From FEN-1139 sp038207155 (lineage in GTDB: Bacteria; Myxococcota_A; Polyangia; Polyangiales; Polyangiaceae), in assembly GCA_038207155.1 (NCBI GenBank), contig JBBRAB010000015.1:1-64000 (forward strand): a stretch of 64,000 nucleotides of DNA, read 5' to 3'. Each line of letters opens with the position of its first letter. Position 1 is the stretch's first letter. The position numbers and the translations under genes are program-made. The notes under the pieces were generated by a model. That model was not told the origin of the DNA. It ran no database searches and was given only the letters and a program-made list of their open reading frames with translations. Shown here in pieces: positions 27,000-35,317 of this stretch.

Positions 27000-29584
27000 T
27001 CGTCCAACTCTGCGCGCCAGCTCCTGGGCACCGACGGCAGGAACACGAGGCCGCGCGGATCTGAGACCGTGCTGAGCTCAAGCGCCCCCTCCAGACGCAT
27101 CGTGACGAGGTGACCGGACGAGCCTGTAGCGGCCGGAGCTGGGACCAGTCGAGGACCCCAGCTTAACTCACGCAATTCGCTCGCGCGTTTGTCAAGCCGC
27201 CGGACCTCACGCGGCTCGCCGGATCCGCGACGCTCGCGACGGGAGAGCAGCGACACCAGGCGCCGAAGCGCCGTCAGCTCGGCTCTGAGCGACTCCGCGC
27301 TCCGCGCTGGGCCTACGCTTAACGCGGTCGCCGGGGATGGACGCGCAGCGCGCGCCACGCTGAGTTGAGCCTGCAGTTCCGACTCGCGCGCTGTCAACCA
27401 ACCCAGGGCTGCCATGCGAAGCTCGAGTTCCGGTTCGGCAAGCAAGCGCGGTCCGAGTAGTGGACTCTCGCAGCCCGCACGCGTCACCTCCAACGCCGCC
27501 AAGGCTGACGCGCGCATCGGTGCGCGCGCATCCTCGAGTTCACGACACAGTTCGGTCACAGCTGACGCCGTTATGGCTGCGATGTTGGCAGGTGGCGACT
27601 GGTCGCTGACTGGAGGCACGCCCTGGCTGCGCAGCAGCCAGAGTGCCGCAGCCGTAGCCGCGTTGCGAGCGACGGGCAAAGCCGCATCGCTGGCACAGTC
27701 GCGCAGCCGCAACGCGAGGCCCTGCCCCGTCGTCGCCGAGAGCCCGAGACAAGCCACCGCGCGCACGTCGGCGTCCGGGTCGCGCAAGAGCGACTGCCAC
27801 CAAGGACTCCGCGCATGAAGCGCGCGCGCCACGAGTCTGCGCTCTTGGACCGGACCAGCGATTGCTCCCGCCAGTAGGGACTGGACCTCGGGATGGGGAC
27901 TGCGTGCCAGTGCCTCCAGCCAACTTGCCCGCGCGAAGGGCTGCCCGCCAGATCTGGCACCCGGGAGCGCCAACAGCACGGCGGCCTGCGGTTCAAGTGA
28001 AGCCGCGCCCTCGAGCGCCAGCAGCCACAACTCTGGACGACGCTCACTGCGCAGCCAGGCATGCCGCGTCGGCTCAAGAGCCCCTGCCAAGGGCCGCTCC
28101 GCAAGCGAGCGAGCAGCGAGCTCTGCGCTGGACCGCTGCTGTGCGTCGAGCAGATTCAGTAGCGGCGCGAGTCTGGCACCACTGCGCGATTGACCCAACG
28201 CGCTGATGGCGCCTTGTCGCTGAACTCCGGTCGCCATCAGCACAAGTGCGCCGACAGCGCGCGGAGAGTCGCTCGCCGAAAGCAGCTCGAACCCGTCTGG
28301 AGTCACGCGACCGGAGGTCGCATAATAGGCTTCAAGCAAGGGTTCGAGCAATCCGTAGGACGGCTCGCCGCGCGAAACGCGCCCGAGCATCGCGCGCTCG
28401 GCAGCCAGTCGAACTGGGGCCTCTGTCGCGCGGAGTCCCGCTAGGATCCTAGCGACCCCCTGTCCCCGAGCGCAGCGACCGAGTGCGAGCAGTCCCGAAA
28501 CGGGTTCCACCCTCGCATGCTCAAGGGAGTCGAGCAGTTCCGCGCCAAACGGGTGCCCGTCAGGCAGAGCAGCTGCGCAGCGCGATGGCGAGAACTCGCT
28601 GTGCCCGAGCAGACAGTCTCGCCATAGATTGCCGAGCGCACCCCCTCGCTCCGCACAAGCGAGCAGGAGCCCCTTCAAGAGCGGCCCTTCGGGCGCAGCG
28701 TCAGTCAGGTGCCGCAGCAGAACTCGATGCGCCTCCGGCTGGCTCTGCGCCAGCAGCGCCAGGCCGAGAGCGCGCGCCGTCTCAACGGTGAGAGACTCGG
28801 TAAGGAGCTCACCGAGCGCTCGTGACAGCTTCGGAGAGTCGACGAACTGCGCCTCGCGAATAGCGCTCTGCCGAACCACTGCGCTCGAATCCGAAAGGCC
28901 CAGGGTCAACGCGCTCTCAGCGCGCTCAGGCGCCAGTTGACCTACCGCAGCAAGCGCAGCCGCTCGAACACCCGGATCACTGTCACCCGTCGCAGCGAGC
29001 AATGACGGCAGCTGCCTCGGATCGGCCAGATCCGCGAGCGCATCGACGACGGCCTCTCGCACTCGAGGACTTGCGTCCGTGAGGCGAGTGGCCAACGGCC
29101 AACCAACGTCCGACGCGGACAGTCGTCCAAGGGCTCGGGCGGACAGTCGTCGCATCTCTTCGTCCGGCTCGGACAGTCCGCGCAGCAGCGCCGCCTCTGC
29201 GGAGCGGTTCGGACAAACCGAGAGCAGCTCGGTGACAAGCCGACGCTCGGCAATGCCGCCCTGGCGCCAGTCCTCCGACCAAAGAGACGGACATTGCCCG
29301 CGCCTAAGCATAGCCTGTAACGCCGCGATACGAACCGCCGGCTCGGGTGCGGAAAGGGCCGTCTGCAAGTGAAGCTGAGCGGCCTCACCGGAAAGCCCAT
29401 CGCTCCGCTCGAGCGCAGTGCGTCGACGGTCGGTGTCGCTCGCCTGAAGCTCGCTCTCTTGTCGCTTCACAGAGGCGGGCCAGAGCCAGGCCTGCGCGCG
29501 TGAGGTCGCGCTAAGGAGCAGCAGCCCGAGCCCGGCACCGCGCAGGCACCGCACCAAGACTCCAGCGCGAACAACGTGCGTCAC
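26984..29584 (-). CDS. Exported HEAT-repeat protein, 866 aa
   Basis: It starts at GTG 29582-29584, inside the stop of the preceding CDP-alcohol phosphotransferase gene (GTGA overlap), so translation is coupled. An N-terminal signal (VLVRCLRGAGLGLLLLSATSRAQA) precedes the mature chain. Residues about 60 to 760 are tandem HEAT-like helices (e.g. PEPAVRIAALQAML, SPRVREAVVDALADL, DPGVRAAALAAVGQL). After an Arg-rich linker the last 80 residues are beta-rich (VTMRLEGALELSTVSDP). It has no catalytic motif and is probably a periplasmic scaffold. Its place in the inositol/CDP-alcohol operon suggests involvement with envelope lipid or glycan handling, but that is inference. Confidence 0.8.
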   Translation of the reverse strand: MTHVVRAGVLVRCLRGAGLGLLLLSATSRAQAWLWPASVKRQESELQASDTDRRRTALERSDGLSGEAAQLHLQTALSAPEPAVRIAALQAMLRRGQCPSLWSEDWRQGGIAERRLVTELLSVCPNRSAEAALLRGLSEPDEEMRRLSARALGRLSASDVGWPLATRLTDASPRVREAVVDALADLADPRQLPSLLAATGDSDPGVRAAALAAVGQLAPERAESALTLGLSDSSAVVRQSAIREAQFVDSPKLSRALGELLTESLTVETARALGLALLAQSQPEAHRVLLRHLTDAAPEGPLLKGLLLACAERGGALGNLWRDCLLGHSEFSPSRCAAALPDGHPFGAELLDSLEHARVEPVSGLLALGRCARGQGVARILAGLRATEAPVRLAAERAMLGRVSRGEPSYGLLEPLLEAYYATSGRVTPDGFELLSASDSPRAVGALVLMATGVQRQGAISALGQSRSGARLAPLLNLLDAQQRSSAELAARSLAERPLAGALEPTRHAWLRSERRPELWLLALEGAASLEPQAAVLLALPGARSGGQPFARASWLEALARSPHPEVQSLLAGAIAGPVQERRLVARALHARSPWWQSLLRDPDADVRAVACLGLSATTGQGLALRLRDCASDAALPVARNAATAAALWLLRSQGVPPVSDQSPPANIAAITASAVTELCRELEDARAPMRASALAALEVTRAGCESPLLGPRLLAEPELELRMAALGWLTARESELQAQLSVARAARPSPATALSVGPARSAESLRAELTALRRLVSLLSRRERRGSGEPREVRRLDKRASELRELSWGPRLVPAPAATGSSGHLVTMRLEGALELSTVSDPRGLVFLPSVPRSWRAELDERPVR

Positions 29585-30513
29585 GGAGGAGTGAGCTCGA
29601 GTTCACGGAAAGCGTCGCGTGAGGCAGCGCGCTGCAGCGGACCCATCACAGCAAAATACAGGATATTTAGCCCAAATCCACGAAACACGATGTACCAGTC
29701 AAGCTTGTCTAGGGCCGAGCCAAGCGCGAACCCAAACACCATGCTTCCAAAGCCGAACAGCCAACGCCAGGTTCGCATCAAGCCAGCATTGTGGCGTCGG
29801 TAGATGGCCGCCGCTTCGGGCGTGTAGTCGGGGAGCGCCGCGAGGCGTGGCGTAGTGAAGCGGTCGAAGCGTCGGACGTAGTCGGTCTGGCTCTTCAGAT
29901 AGTAGAGGTAGACCGGCCAGGAAACGCGCACGAAAAAGGACTGGGAGGCCTCGGGAGTTGCCGCGCGCCGCTCCAGCGCCGACTCGTAGTCCTCACCCTC
30001 CTTGTAGCGAGCGTGAGTCAGTCTCAGAAAGAGGTTCTTATAGTGGTCGTAACTGCCCGTGTGCAGCGAGCCCGTCACCGCGGTGATCACCACCATCGGG
30101 ACAAACACCGCGAGCTCGCTTGGCGAGCCCAAGTGTGAACGGATCACGACCCAGCCGCCGCCGACGACGATCACCAGCGAGACCACCCCGTCAGCGACGC
30201 CGTCGAGCATACGCCCAAAGGCCGACGAGGTTCCCCGCATGCGCGCGAGCTGGCCATCGGCGCAATCGACGACTGCCGACAGAAAAATGCAAATGCCCGC
30301 CCAGAGTAGGTGGTGCGGACCAGGACAGAACAGATAATAGGCCGCCACCATGCCGAACACGATCGACATGAACGTCACAAAGTTTGGCGACACCGGCGTC
30401 GGGTACAGGACCTTAGCCAGCACAAACGCCAGAGGTCGATGAACCCATACATCGATGGGCTCCTCGACCTCGAGGGGCTTGAGTGTCTTGAGATAGCTTT
30501 CGAGCAGCCCCAT
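29581..30513 (-). CDS. CDP-alcohol phosphotransferase (membrane)
   Basis: 310 residues with five or six membrane segments. The full family signature is present: D-CA-DG-QL-AR, then eight residues, G, three residues, D, three residues, D (DCADGQLARMRG ... FGRMLDGVADG). These Asp residues bind the metal and the CDP-linked donor. The enzyme joins a CDP-activated alcohol to an acceptor hydroxyl. With a CDP-inositol-forming gene 17 bp upstream and inositol-phosphate synthase nearby, a product containing phospho-inositol is likely, by analogy to DIPP synthase; phosphatidylinositol-type or ethanolamine-type lipids are alternatives. It overlaps the HEAT gene by 4 nt. Confidence 0.88.
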   Translation of the reverse strand: MGLLESYLKTLKPLEVEEPIDVWVHRPLAFVLAKVLYPTPVSPNFVTFMSIVFGMVAAYYLFCPGPHHLLWAGICIFLSAVVDCADGQLARMRGTSSAFGRMLDGVADGVVSLVIVVGGGWVVIRSHLGSPSELAVFVPMVVITAVTGSLHTGSYDHYKNLFLRLTHARYKEGEDYESALERRAATPEASQSFFVRVSWPVYLYYLKSQTDYVRRFDRFTTPRLAALPDYTPEAAAIYRRHNAGLMRTWRWLFGFGSMVFGFALGSALDKLDWYIVFRGFGLNILYFAVMGPLQRAASRDAFRELELTPP

Positions 30514-30530
30514 TCGCTATCCGTTCCGCT

Positions 30531-32459
30531 TTATTCGGCGTCCCCTGCGGTCGCCCAGTAGCCGGAGGTACCCGTGCTGCGAGCGGGGCGACGCAGGCGA
30601 GCCACCACTCGTTCGATCGCCAGCAGACAGCGGGCGTTCTGCTCAGGCGTGCCGACCGTGATTCGCACATAGGTACGAGCCGCATGGTGGACGGTCAGGC
30701 TGCGTACCAGGAACCCCTCGCGGAGCACCTCGTCAACGAACTTCTCCGCTGACACTCCGAACGAGGAGACGTCCGCCAACACGAAATTGCCCTCACTCGG
30801 CAGAGCGATCACGCCAGGCAGACGCCCGAGACCAAGCGTCAGCTCAGACCGCGAAACGCGCAGCTCAGCCAGGCGCGCCTCAAACTCAGCCACGTCATCG
30901 AGCGCGGCACTTGCCGCCGCCATCGTGACATCCGAGACGCTCCACGGGATTTTGACCCGCTCAAGCAGCGAAACCACGAGCTCGTGAGCGAACAGGTAGC
31001 CGAGCCGCAGACCCGCCAGACCAAAGGCCTTCGAGAACGTGCGCAGCACCACCGCGTTCGGGAACTCATGCACGAGCCCGGCAAAGCTCTCGCCCTGCCC
31101 CAGCTCGACGTAGGCCTCGTCGATCACTGTCGGGAGACCGAGCCGCAGCAAGCGCCGCAGCTGCTCCTCCGGAATGCGGTTCCCGGTGGGATTGTTCGGG
31201 GTGCACAGGAACAGCACCTTGGTGCGCTCCGTCACCGCGCGGATGATGCCGGTTAGATCGTGCTCGTTTTCATCGAGCATGGGCACCATGACCGGGATCC
31301 CGCCGCTCACGCGCGTACGGGCCTCGTACATGCTGAAGGTGGGTACGCTGAGCAGGACTTCCTCGCCGGGGGCGACGAAGGAGCGAATCAGCGCGTCGAT
31401 CAGCTCCGTACTGCCAGCACCGAGCAGCACCTGACGGCCCTGAAAGCCATCTCGCGCGCCCAACTTGTTGCGCAAGGCTTGAGCGCCGCCGGGATAGAGA
31501 TTGCCGCGACTGGCAGCCTCGACGATCGCCGCCAGCACCCGAGGACTCGGGGCGTAGGGGCTCTCGTTGGACATCATGCGAACCACCGGGCGGTTTTCCG
31601 CGATGGCGAAGTGGTCCTCGCGGTACGGCTGAGCCGCGCGCACCCAGCTCGGGGCGAACAGCTCGATCGAGGCGGGGTCGAGCGCCTGCTCGGACGTCAT
31701 ACCGGGCTCGTCCCCAAGGGTGTCCCCGAACACGCGCAGCATGGCCTCGGCGCGCTCGAGCGCAGGCGGTGTGTCCACGTCAATCCAGCGCACTTCACCG
31801 ACATCCACCGCGTGGAACTTGCCGGCGCGCGACAGCGCCTGAACTCCGTCCGACAGAGAGCAGTCTCCCTGGCGCGCCTCGACGGCCTGAAGCTCGCGGA
31901 TCAGGGCCGGACCAATTCGGAACACGCCCGTGTCGAGCGCGTCATAGGTTTCCAGCTCCTTGGCGATCTCAACGATGCGGCCCCCGCGGGACCGTACCTT
32001 GGTCGCATCGTCGATATCGAAACAGCGTTCGATGTCGCGGTCGACGCCAAGAGCACAGGCATCGGCGGGCAACTCAGCTGCCACGAGCCGACGCACCAGC
32101 TCGGGCGAGTAGAGGTGGTCGCTCATCGTGAGCAGACATTCACGGTCGATGTAGTCCGCTGCAGCGAGCAGTGAGACACCGTTCTTGGCGTGATAGCGCT
32201 CGTTACGAACGAAGCTGAGCTTGATGCCGAGACTCGGCTCCGCCACCAGGGCGCGCTGAACGCGGTCCCCCTGGAAGCCGGTAACGATAACGGCCTCGCG
32301 CACACCTACCGACTGGAGGTTGCGAAGAACGCGCACGAGCAGCGGCACACCGGCCACCGGACGCAAAGGCTTGGGCAGGTCCGTCCCCGGTTCACCAAGA
32401 CGCGACCCAGTACCCGCAGCCAGTACGATCACTCGCGATAGCATTCGACGTTCCGTCAT
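30531..32459 (-). CDS. Fusion: inositol-1-phosphate cytidylyltransferase-like domain + HisC-like PLP enzyme
   Basis: 642 residues from ATG 32457-32459 (MTERRMLSRVIVLAAG). Domain 1 (about 8-245) is a nucleotidyltransferase with AAGTGSRLGEPGTDLPKPL, LTMSDHLYSPELV, DDATKVRSRGGRIVEIAK, LDTGVF and WIDVDTPPALERAE. This pattern closely follows the IPCT half of archaeal/Thermotoga IPCT-DIPPS. Domain 2 (about 290-630) is a fold-type I PLP enzyme like HisC: GAGSTELIDALIRSF, TPNNPTGN, VIDEAYVELG and the PLP Lys in TFSKAFGLAGLRLGY. In place of HisC's usual PYNVN it has IPWSV. It could be an aminotransferase or a CobD-like decarboxylase of a phospho-amino acid. It sits 17 bp upstream of the CDP-alcohol phosphotransferase. 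Confidence 0.88.
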   Translation of the reverse strand: MTERRMLSRVIVLAAGTGSRLGEPGTDLPKPLRPVAGVPLLVRVLRNLQSVGVREAVIVTGFQGDRVQRALVAEPSLGIKLSFVRNERYHAKNGVSLLAAADYIDRECLLTMSDHLYSPELVRRLVAAELPADACALGVDRDIERCFDIDDATKVRSRGGRIVEIAKELETYDALDTGVFRIGPALIRELQAVEARQGDCSLSDGVQALSRAGKFHAVDVGEVRWIDVDTPPALERAEAMLRVFGDTLGDEPGMTSEQALDPASIELFAPSWVRAAQPYREDHFAIAENRPVVRMMSNESPYAPSPRVLAAIVEAASRGNLYPGGAQALRNKLGARDGFQGRQVLLGAGSTELIDALIRSFVAPGEEVLLSVPTFSMYEARTRVSGGIPVMVPMLDENEHDLTGIIRAVTERTKVLFLCTPNNPTGNRIPEEQLRRLLRLGLPTVIDEAYVELGQGESFAGLVHEFPNAVVLRTFSKAFGLAGLRLGYLFAHELVVSLLERVKIPWSVSDVTMAAASAALDDVAEFEARLAELRVSRSELTLGLGRLPGVIALPSEGNFVLADVSSFGVSAEKFVDEVLREGFLVRSLTVHHAARTYVRITVGTPEQNARCLLAIERVVARLRRPARSTGTSGYWATAGDAE

Positions 32460-32499
32460 CGAGCCGACTCTACTTTCGTCGCCCACAGAGGGGCCGGCA

Positions 32500-32715
32500 T
32501 TACCACGAGCTGCGCCATTTGCGCAAATGCTCGTCGAACTGCGGGTATCCGCTCCGTGAGCCGCTGTTGCGGTTTCGCGACACCGTGAAAATTCCGCACA
32601 GGGTCGAGTCCCTGGGGAACAATCGAGCGCCGACCCGCCAACCAACCAGTACCCCCGGAGAGCGAGCCACTTTGGCCCAATCCTGGTAGTTCACGCTGGA
32701 GCTGGAAGCCGACAT
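32500..32715 (-). CDS. Possible small protein, 71 aa
   Basis: An open frame in the 409-bp space (32460-32868) between two nucleotidyltransferase genes on the same strand. The ATG at 32713-32715 has GGAGG nine bases upstream. The product (MSASSSSVNYQDWAKVARSP ... GYPQFDEHLRKWRSS) has no signal peptide, membrane segment or family I know. An overlapping frame starting 8 bases earlier shares the same SD and competes as the reading. The rest of the gap shows no clear terminator or promoter. Treat as tentative. Confidence 0.3.
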   Translation of the reverse strand: MSASSSSVNYQDWAKVARSPGVLVGWRVGARLFPRDSTLCGIFTVSRNRNSGSRSGYPQFDEHLRKWRSSW

Positions 32716-32868
32716 CCGACATCACCTCCACATAGCTGCAACCTTCGCGCCAGTGCCGAACTGCGTCGTCAGCTTCGCAGCTGGGCGCCCAGTCGAGAAA
32801 CGGGCTTCGAGCTCCGCGCCGCGTCGACCGTTGGGCCGCCCCCGACTGGGGCTCTGCCCCCTCGCTGC

Positions 32869-33603
32869 TCAACCGACGCCGAACAGGCTGCGGGCGACCG
32901 CCAGGTCGTCGTAGTTGTCGATCTCGGTCCAGGCCAGATCTCCGACCTCGACGACCTGAGCAGTCAGGCTGCCAAGCGCCAGGCAATCGGAGTAAACATC
33001 CTCGTAATAGCGCTCGGTGCGCCCCTGCTTCTGCATCTCCTCGAGCGCGGCAAATAGGGTAATGGACGCCGAAGCATCGAGACGTTCGATCCCGATGCTT
33101 TCTCCGGCCGATTCTGCGCAGGGAATCCCCTTGCCGAAGACTGTGATCGTGCCGTGCTGATCGGCCCGTACCTTCATCGCCTCTTCGTCTAGTGCGCGGC
33201 TGCGGTCGACTGCGACCGCCAACGGAGCATCGCTCGCCAGCAGCCGAGTCAGCACCTCGGGCTCGAACACGACGTCACCATCCAACTTGAAAAACGCGCG
33301 TCCACGCAGCTGCTCTGCGCAGTAAGCCAAGGACACCGCGTTCTGAGTCGAATCAAACACGGGGTTCGGGCAAGCCACCGCATCAACGCCCAACGAGGCA
33401 CAGAGCGACATGACCTTCTCGGCTTCAAAACCCGTGGCGAGAACGAAGCGACGCACTCCAACGGACTGCAGCGCAGTGATTGCGCGGGCCAAGATACTGA
33501 CGTCACCGATCGGCACGAGCGCCTTGGGGAGATGATCAGTGAGAGGTCGAAGGCGAGAGCCCACACCGGCCACGAGCAGAACGGCTGTATCAACGGTTTT
33601 CAT
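32869..33603 (-). CDS. LicC/phosphocholine cytidylyltransferase-like nucleotidyltransferase
   Basis: 244 residues, a single compact nucleotidyltransferase domain. Motifs: VAGVGSRLRPLTDHLPKALV (pyrophosphorylase loop), FDSTQNAVSLAYC, FKLDGDVVFEPEV (metal Asp), MKVRADQHGTITVFGKGI, ERYYEDVYSDCL and WTEIDNYDDLAVA. The last three features are typical of LicC and related CDP-alcohol-forming enzymes rather than NDP-sugar synthases. The substrate is likely a phospho-alcohol, such as phosphocholine, aminoethylphosphonate or inositol phosphate. It is divergent from the inositol-phosphate synthase gene and upstream of the IPCT-HisC fusion, giving the cluster two different activating enzymes. Confidence 0.85.
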   Translation of the reverse strand: MKTVDTAVLLVAGVGSRLRPLTDHLPKALVPIGDVSILARAITALQSVGVRRFVLATGFEAEKVMSLCASLGVDAVACPNPVFDSTQNAVSLAYCAEQLRGRAFFKLDGDVVFEPEVLTRLLASDAPLAVAVDRSRALDEEAMKVRADQHGTITVFGKGIPCAESAGESIGIERLDASASITLFAALEEMQKQGRTERYYEDVYSDCLALGSLTAQVVEVGDLAWTEIDNYDDLAVARSLFGVG

Positions 33604-33770
33604 GGGAATTTCTGGCGTGACGAAGGGTCACGCTGCCGACGATAGCGGTCTCGCGGGTGAAGCGCACGGTTTCGACGTCTTGCGTGCAGCGCGGGCCATG
33701 CCCGACGCGGCAGCTCCGAATATCCGGCCGAGCGCGAGATTCACGTGCGCCTGGCGTCGTGCACCGTTGC

Positions 33771-33781
33771 TGTGAGTCACA
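33771..33781. promoter_or_regulatory. Dyad upstream of inositol-phosphate synthase
   Basis: TGTGA-G-TCACA, a perfect 5-bp inverted repeat about 40 bp before the ATG at 33820 in the 216-bp divergent region. It resembles the half-sites of the dyads at 11846 and 37568. A weak TTGCCA/TACGAC pair with 17-bp spacing (33783-33811) lies next to it. Operator function is inferred only. Confidence 0.28.
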
Positions 33782-33819
33782 ATTGCCATTGGGCACCGAT
33801 ATTGCTACGACGTCGCTGC

Positions 33820-35133
33820 ATGAAGCAGCCCGAATCCATCGCTCCCGCTGAGGGACGCCTCGCCGTACTCCTGCCTGGAATGGGCGCCGTCGCCACGACG
33901 TTCATCGCAGGCTGTCTGCTCGCCCGCCGTGGGCTTGGGCAACCTCATGGGTCGCTGACTCAAATGGGCACGCTTCGCCTCGGCAAGCGCACCGACGACA
34001 ACGTTCCCAAGATCAAAGACTTCGTTCCGCTCGCGTCGCTCGACCAACTCGTCTTTGGCGGATGGGACGTCTTTACTGACGACACCTATGAAGCAGCCAA
34101 GACGGCCCAGGTGCTGGACTCCAAACACCTTGATCCGATCCGCGACGAACTCGCGGCGATCAAGCCAATGCCGGCGGCGTTTTATCCCGAGTTCGTCAAG
34201 CGCCTGCACGGCCCGCATGTCAAAGAGGCCGCGACCAAGGCAGCGATGGTCGAGCTGCTGCGGGCCGACATTCGTAATTTCATCAAGGACAACGACTGCA
34301 GCCGCGCGGTGGCGGTGTGGTGTGGCTCGACTGAGATCTACATCGAAGCCAGCGCCGTGCACGAGACCGTCGAGGCCTTTGAACGCGGGCTGCTTGAGAA
34401 CGATCCGAACATCTCGAACTCGATGCTCTACGCCTGGGCCTGCTTGAAGGAGGGCGTACCGTACGCCAACGGCGCGCCGAACCTGACGCTGGATTTCCCT
34501 GCGGGTCACGAGCTTGCCAAGCAGCTCTGCGTGCCGTTCTGCGGCAAGGATTTCAAGACCGGTCAGACCTGGCTCAAGACCGTGCTCGCACCGGGCCTCA
34601 AAGCTCGCCTGCTGGGCCTGTCGGGCTGGTTCTCGACCAACATCCTTGGTAATCGCGATGGAGAGATCCTCGACGATCCCGAGAGTTTCAAGACGAAGGA
34701 AGTCAGTAAGCTCGGCGTGCTGGAGCATATCCTGCAGCCCAAGCGCTACCCGGAACTCTACGGCAACATCTTCCACAAGGTCCGCATCAACTACTACCCT
34801 CCGCGCGGCGACTCGAAGGAGGGTTGGGACAACCTCGACATCTTCGGGTGGCTCGGGTACCCAATGCAGATCAAGGTCGACTTTTTGTGCCGCGACTCGA
34901 TCCTCGCAGCTCCGATCGTGCTCGACCTGGCGCTGTTCCTCGATCTCGCCAAGCGCGCGCAGTTCCGCGGCGTTCAGGAGTGGCTCAGCTTCTACTTCAA
35001 GAGCCCCATCACCGCGCCCGGCCTGTATCCGGAGCATGATCTGTTCATCCAGCTGATGAAGCTTAAAAATACCCTGCGTTGGATGATGCGTGAGCCCATG
35101 ATCACGCATCTCGGCGCTGAGTATTACGACTGA
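33820..35133 (+). CDS. ino1: myo-Inositol-1(3)-phosphate synthase
   Basis: Converts glucose-6-phosphate to inositol-phosphate with an NAD-dependent aldol cyclisation; 437 residues. The ATG at 33820 gives MKQPESIAPAEGRLAVLLPG; the NAD-binding stretch is LLPGMGAVATTFIAG. Family landmarks are DFVPLASLDQLVFGGWDVF, CGKDFKTGQTWLKTVLAP, INYYPPRGDSKEGWDNLDI and KVDFLCRDSILAAPIVLDL. The longer frame upstream (to 33745) lacks family similarity. It supplies inositol phosphate for the divergent CDP-inositol genes. A strong hairpin follows the stop. Confidence 0.94.
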   Translation: MKQPESIAPAEGRLAVLLPGMGAVATTFIAGCLLARRGLGQPHGSLTQMGTLRLGKRTDDNVPKIKDFVPLASLDQLVFGGWDVFTDDTYEAAKTAQVLDSKHLDPIRDELAAIKPMPAAFYPEFVKRLHGPHVKEAATKAAMVELLRADIRNFIKDNDCSRAVAVWCGSTEIYIEASAVHETVEAFERGLLENDPNISNSMLYAWACLKEGVPYANGAPNLTLDFPAGHELAKQLCVPFCGKDFKTGQTWLKTVLAPGLKARLLGLSGWFSTNILGNRDGEILDDPESFKTKEVSKLGVLEHILQPKRYPELYGNIFHKVRINYYPPRGDSKEGWDNLDIFGWLGYPMQIKVDFLCRDSILAAPIVLDLALFLDLAKRAQFRGVQEWLSFYFKSPITAPGLYPEHDLFIQLMKLKNTLRWMMREPMITHLGAEYYD

Positions 35134-35161
35134 GCCAAGCGCGCTGGCGCTATTGGTTGTG

Positions 35162-35194
35162 AGCGGCGTGCGTCAACCCGGTCCGCACGCCGCT
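35162..35194 (+). terminator. Hairpin after ino1
   Basis: A perfect 11-bp stem (AGCGGCGTGCG / CGCACGCCGCT) with an 11-base loop starts 28 bp after the ino1 stop. There is no U tract, so either a weak intrinsic terminator or an mRNA 3' stabiliser. Confidence 0.5.
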
Positions 35195-35317
35195 GGCGGC
35201 GAGTTGCGCTAACGCGGTCTCGCCGCGCCCTCGCCGATGATTGCAAGACGCTGGGACGCGAGGGCCGTCATCCAGCACCCGTTGTACTTCATCCACAGTG
35301 AGTGGTAGCTATCGCGG

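Noticed and set aside
30531..33603. Phosphonate (PntC-type) pathway
   Set aside because: No PEP mutase or phosphonopyruvate decarboxylase in the window, and the NTase domain of the fusion looks more like IPCT. Kept only as an alternative.
33805..35109. 434-codon minus-strand frame opposite ino1
   Set aside because: Antisense shadow: composition is His/Arg/Glu-rich nonsense and ino1 is unambiguous.
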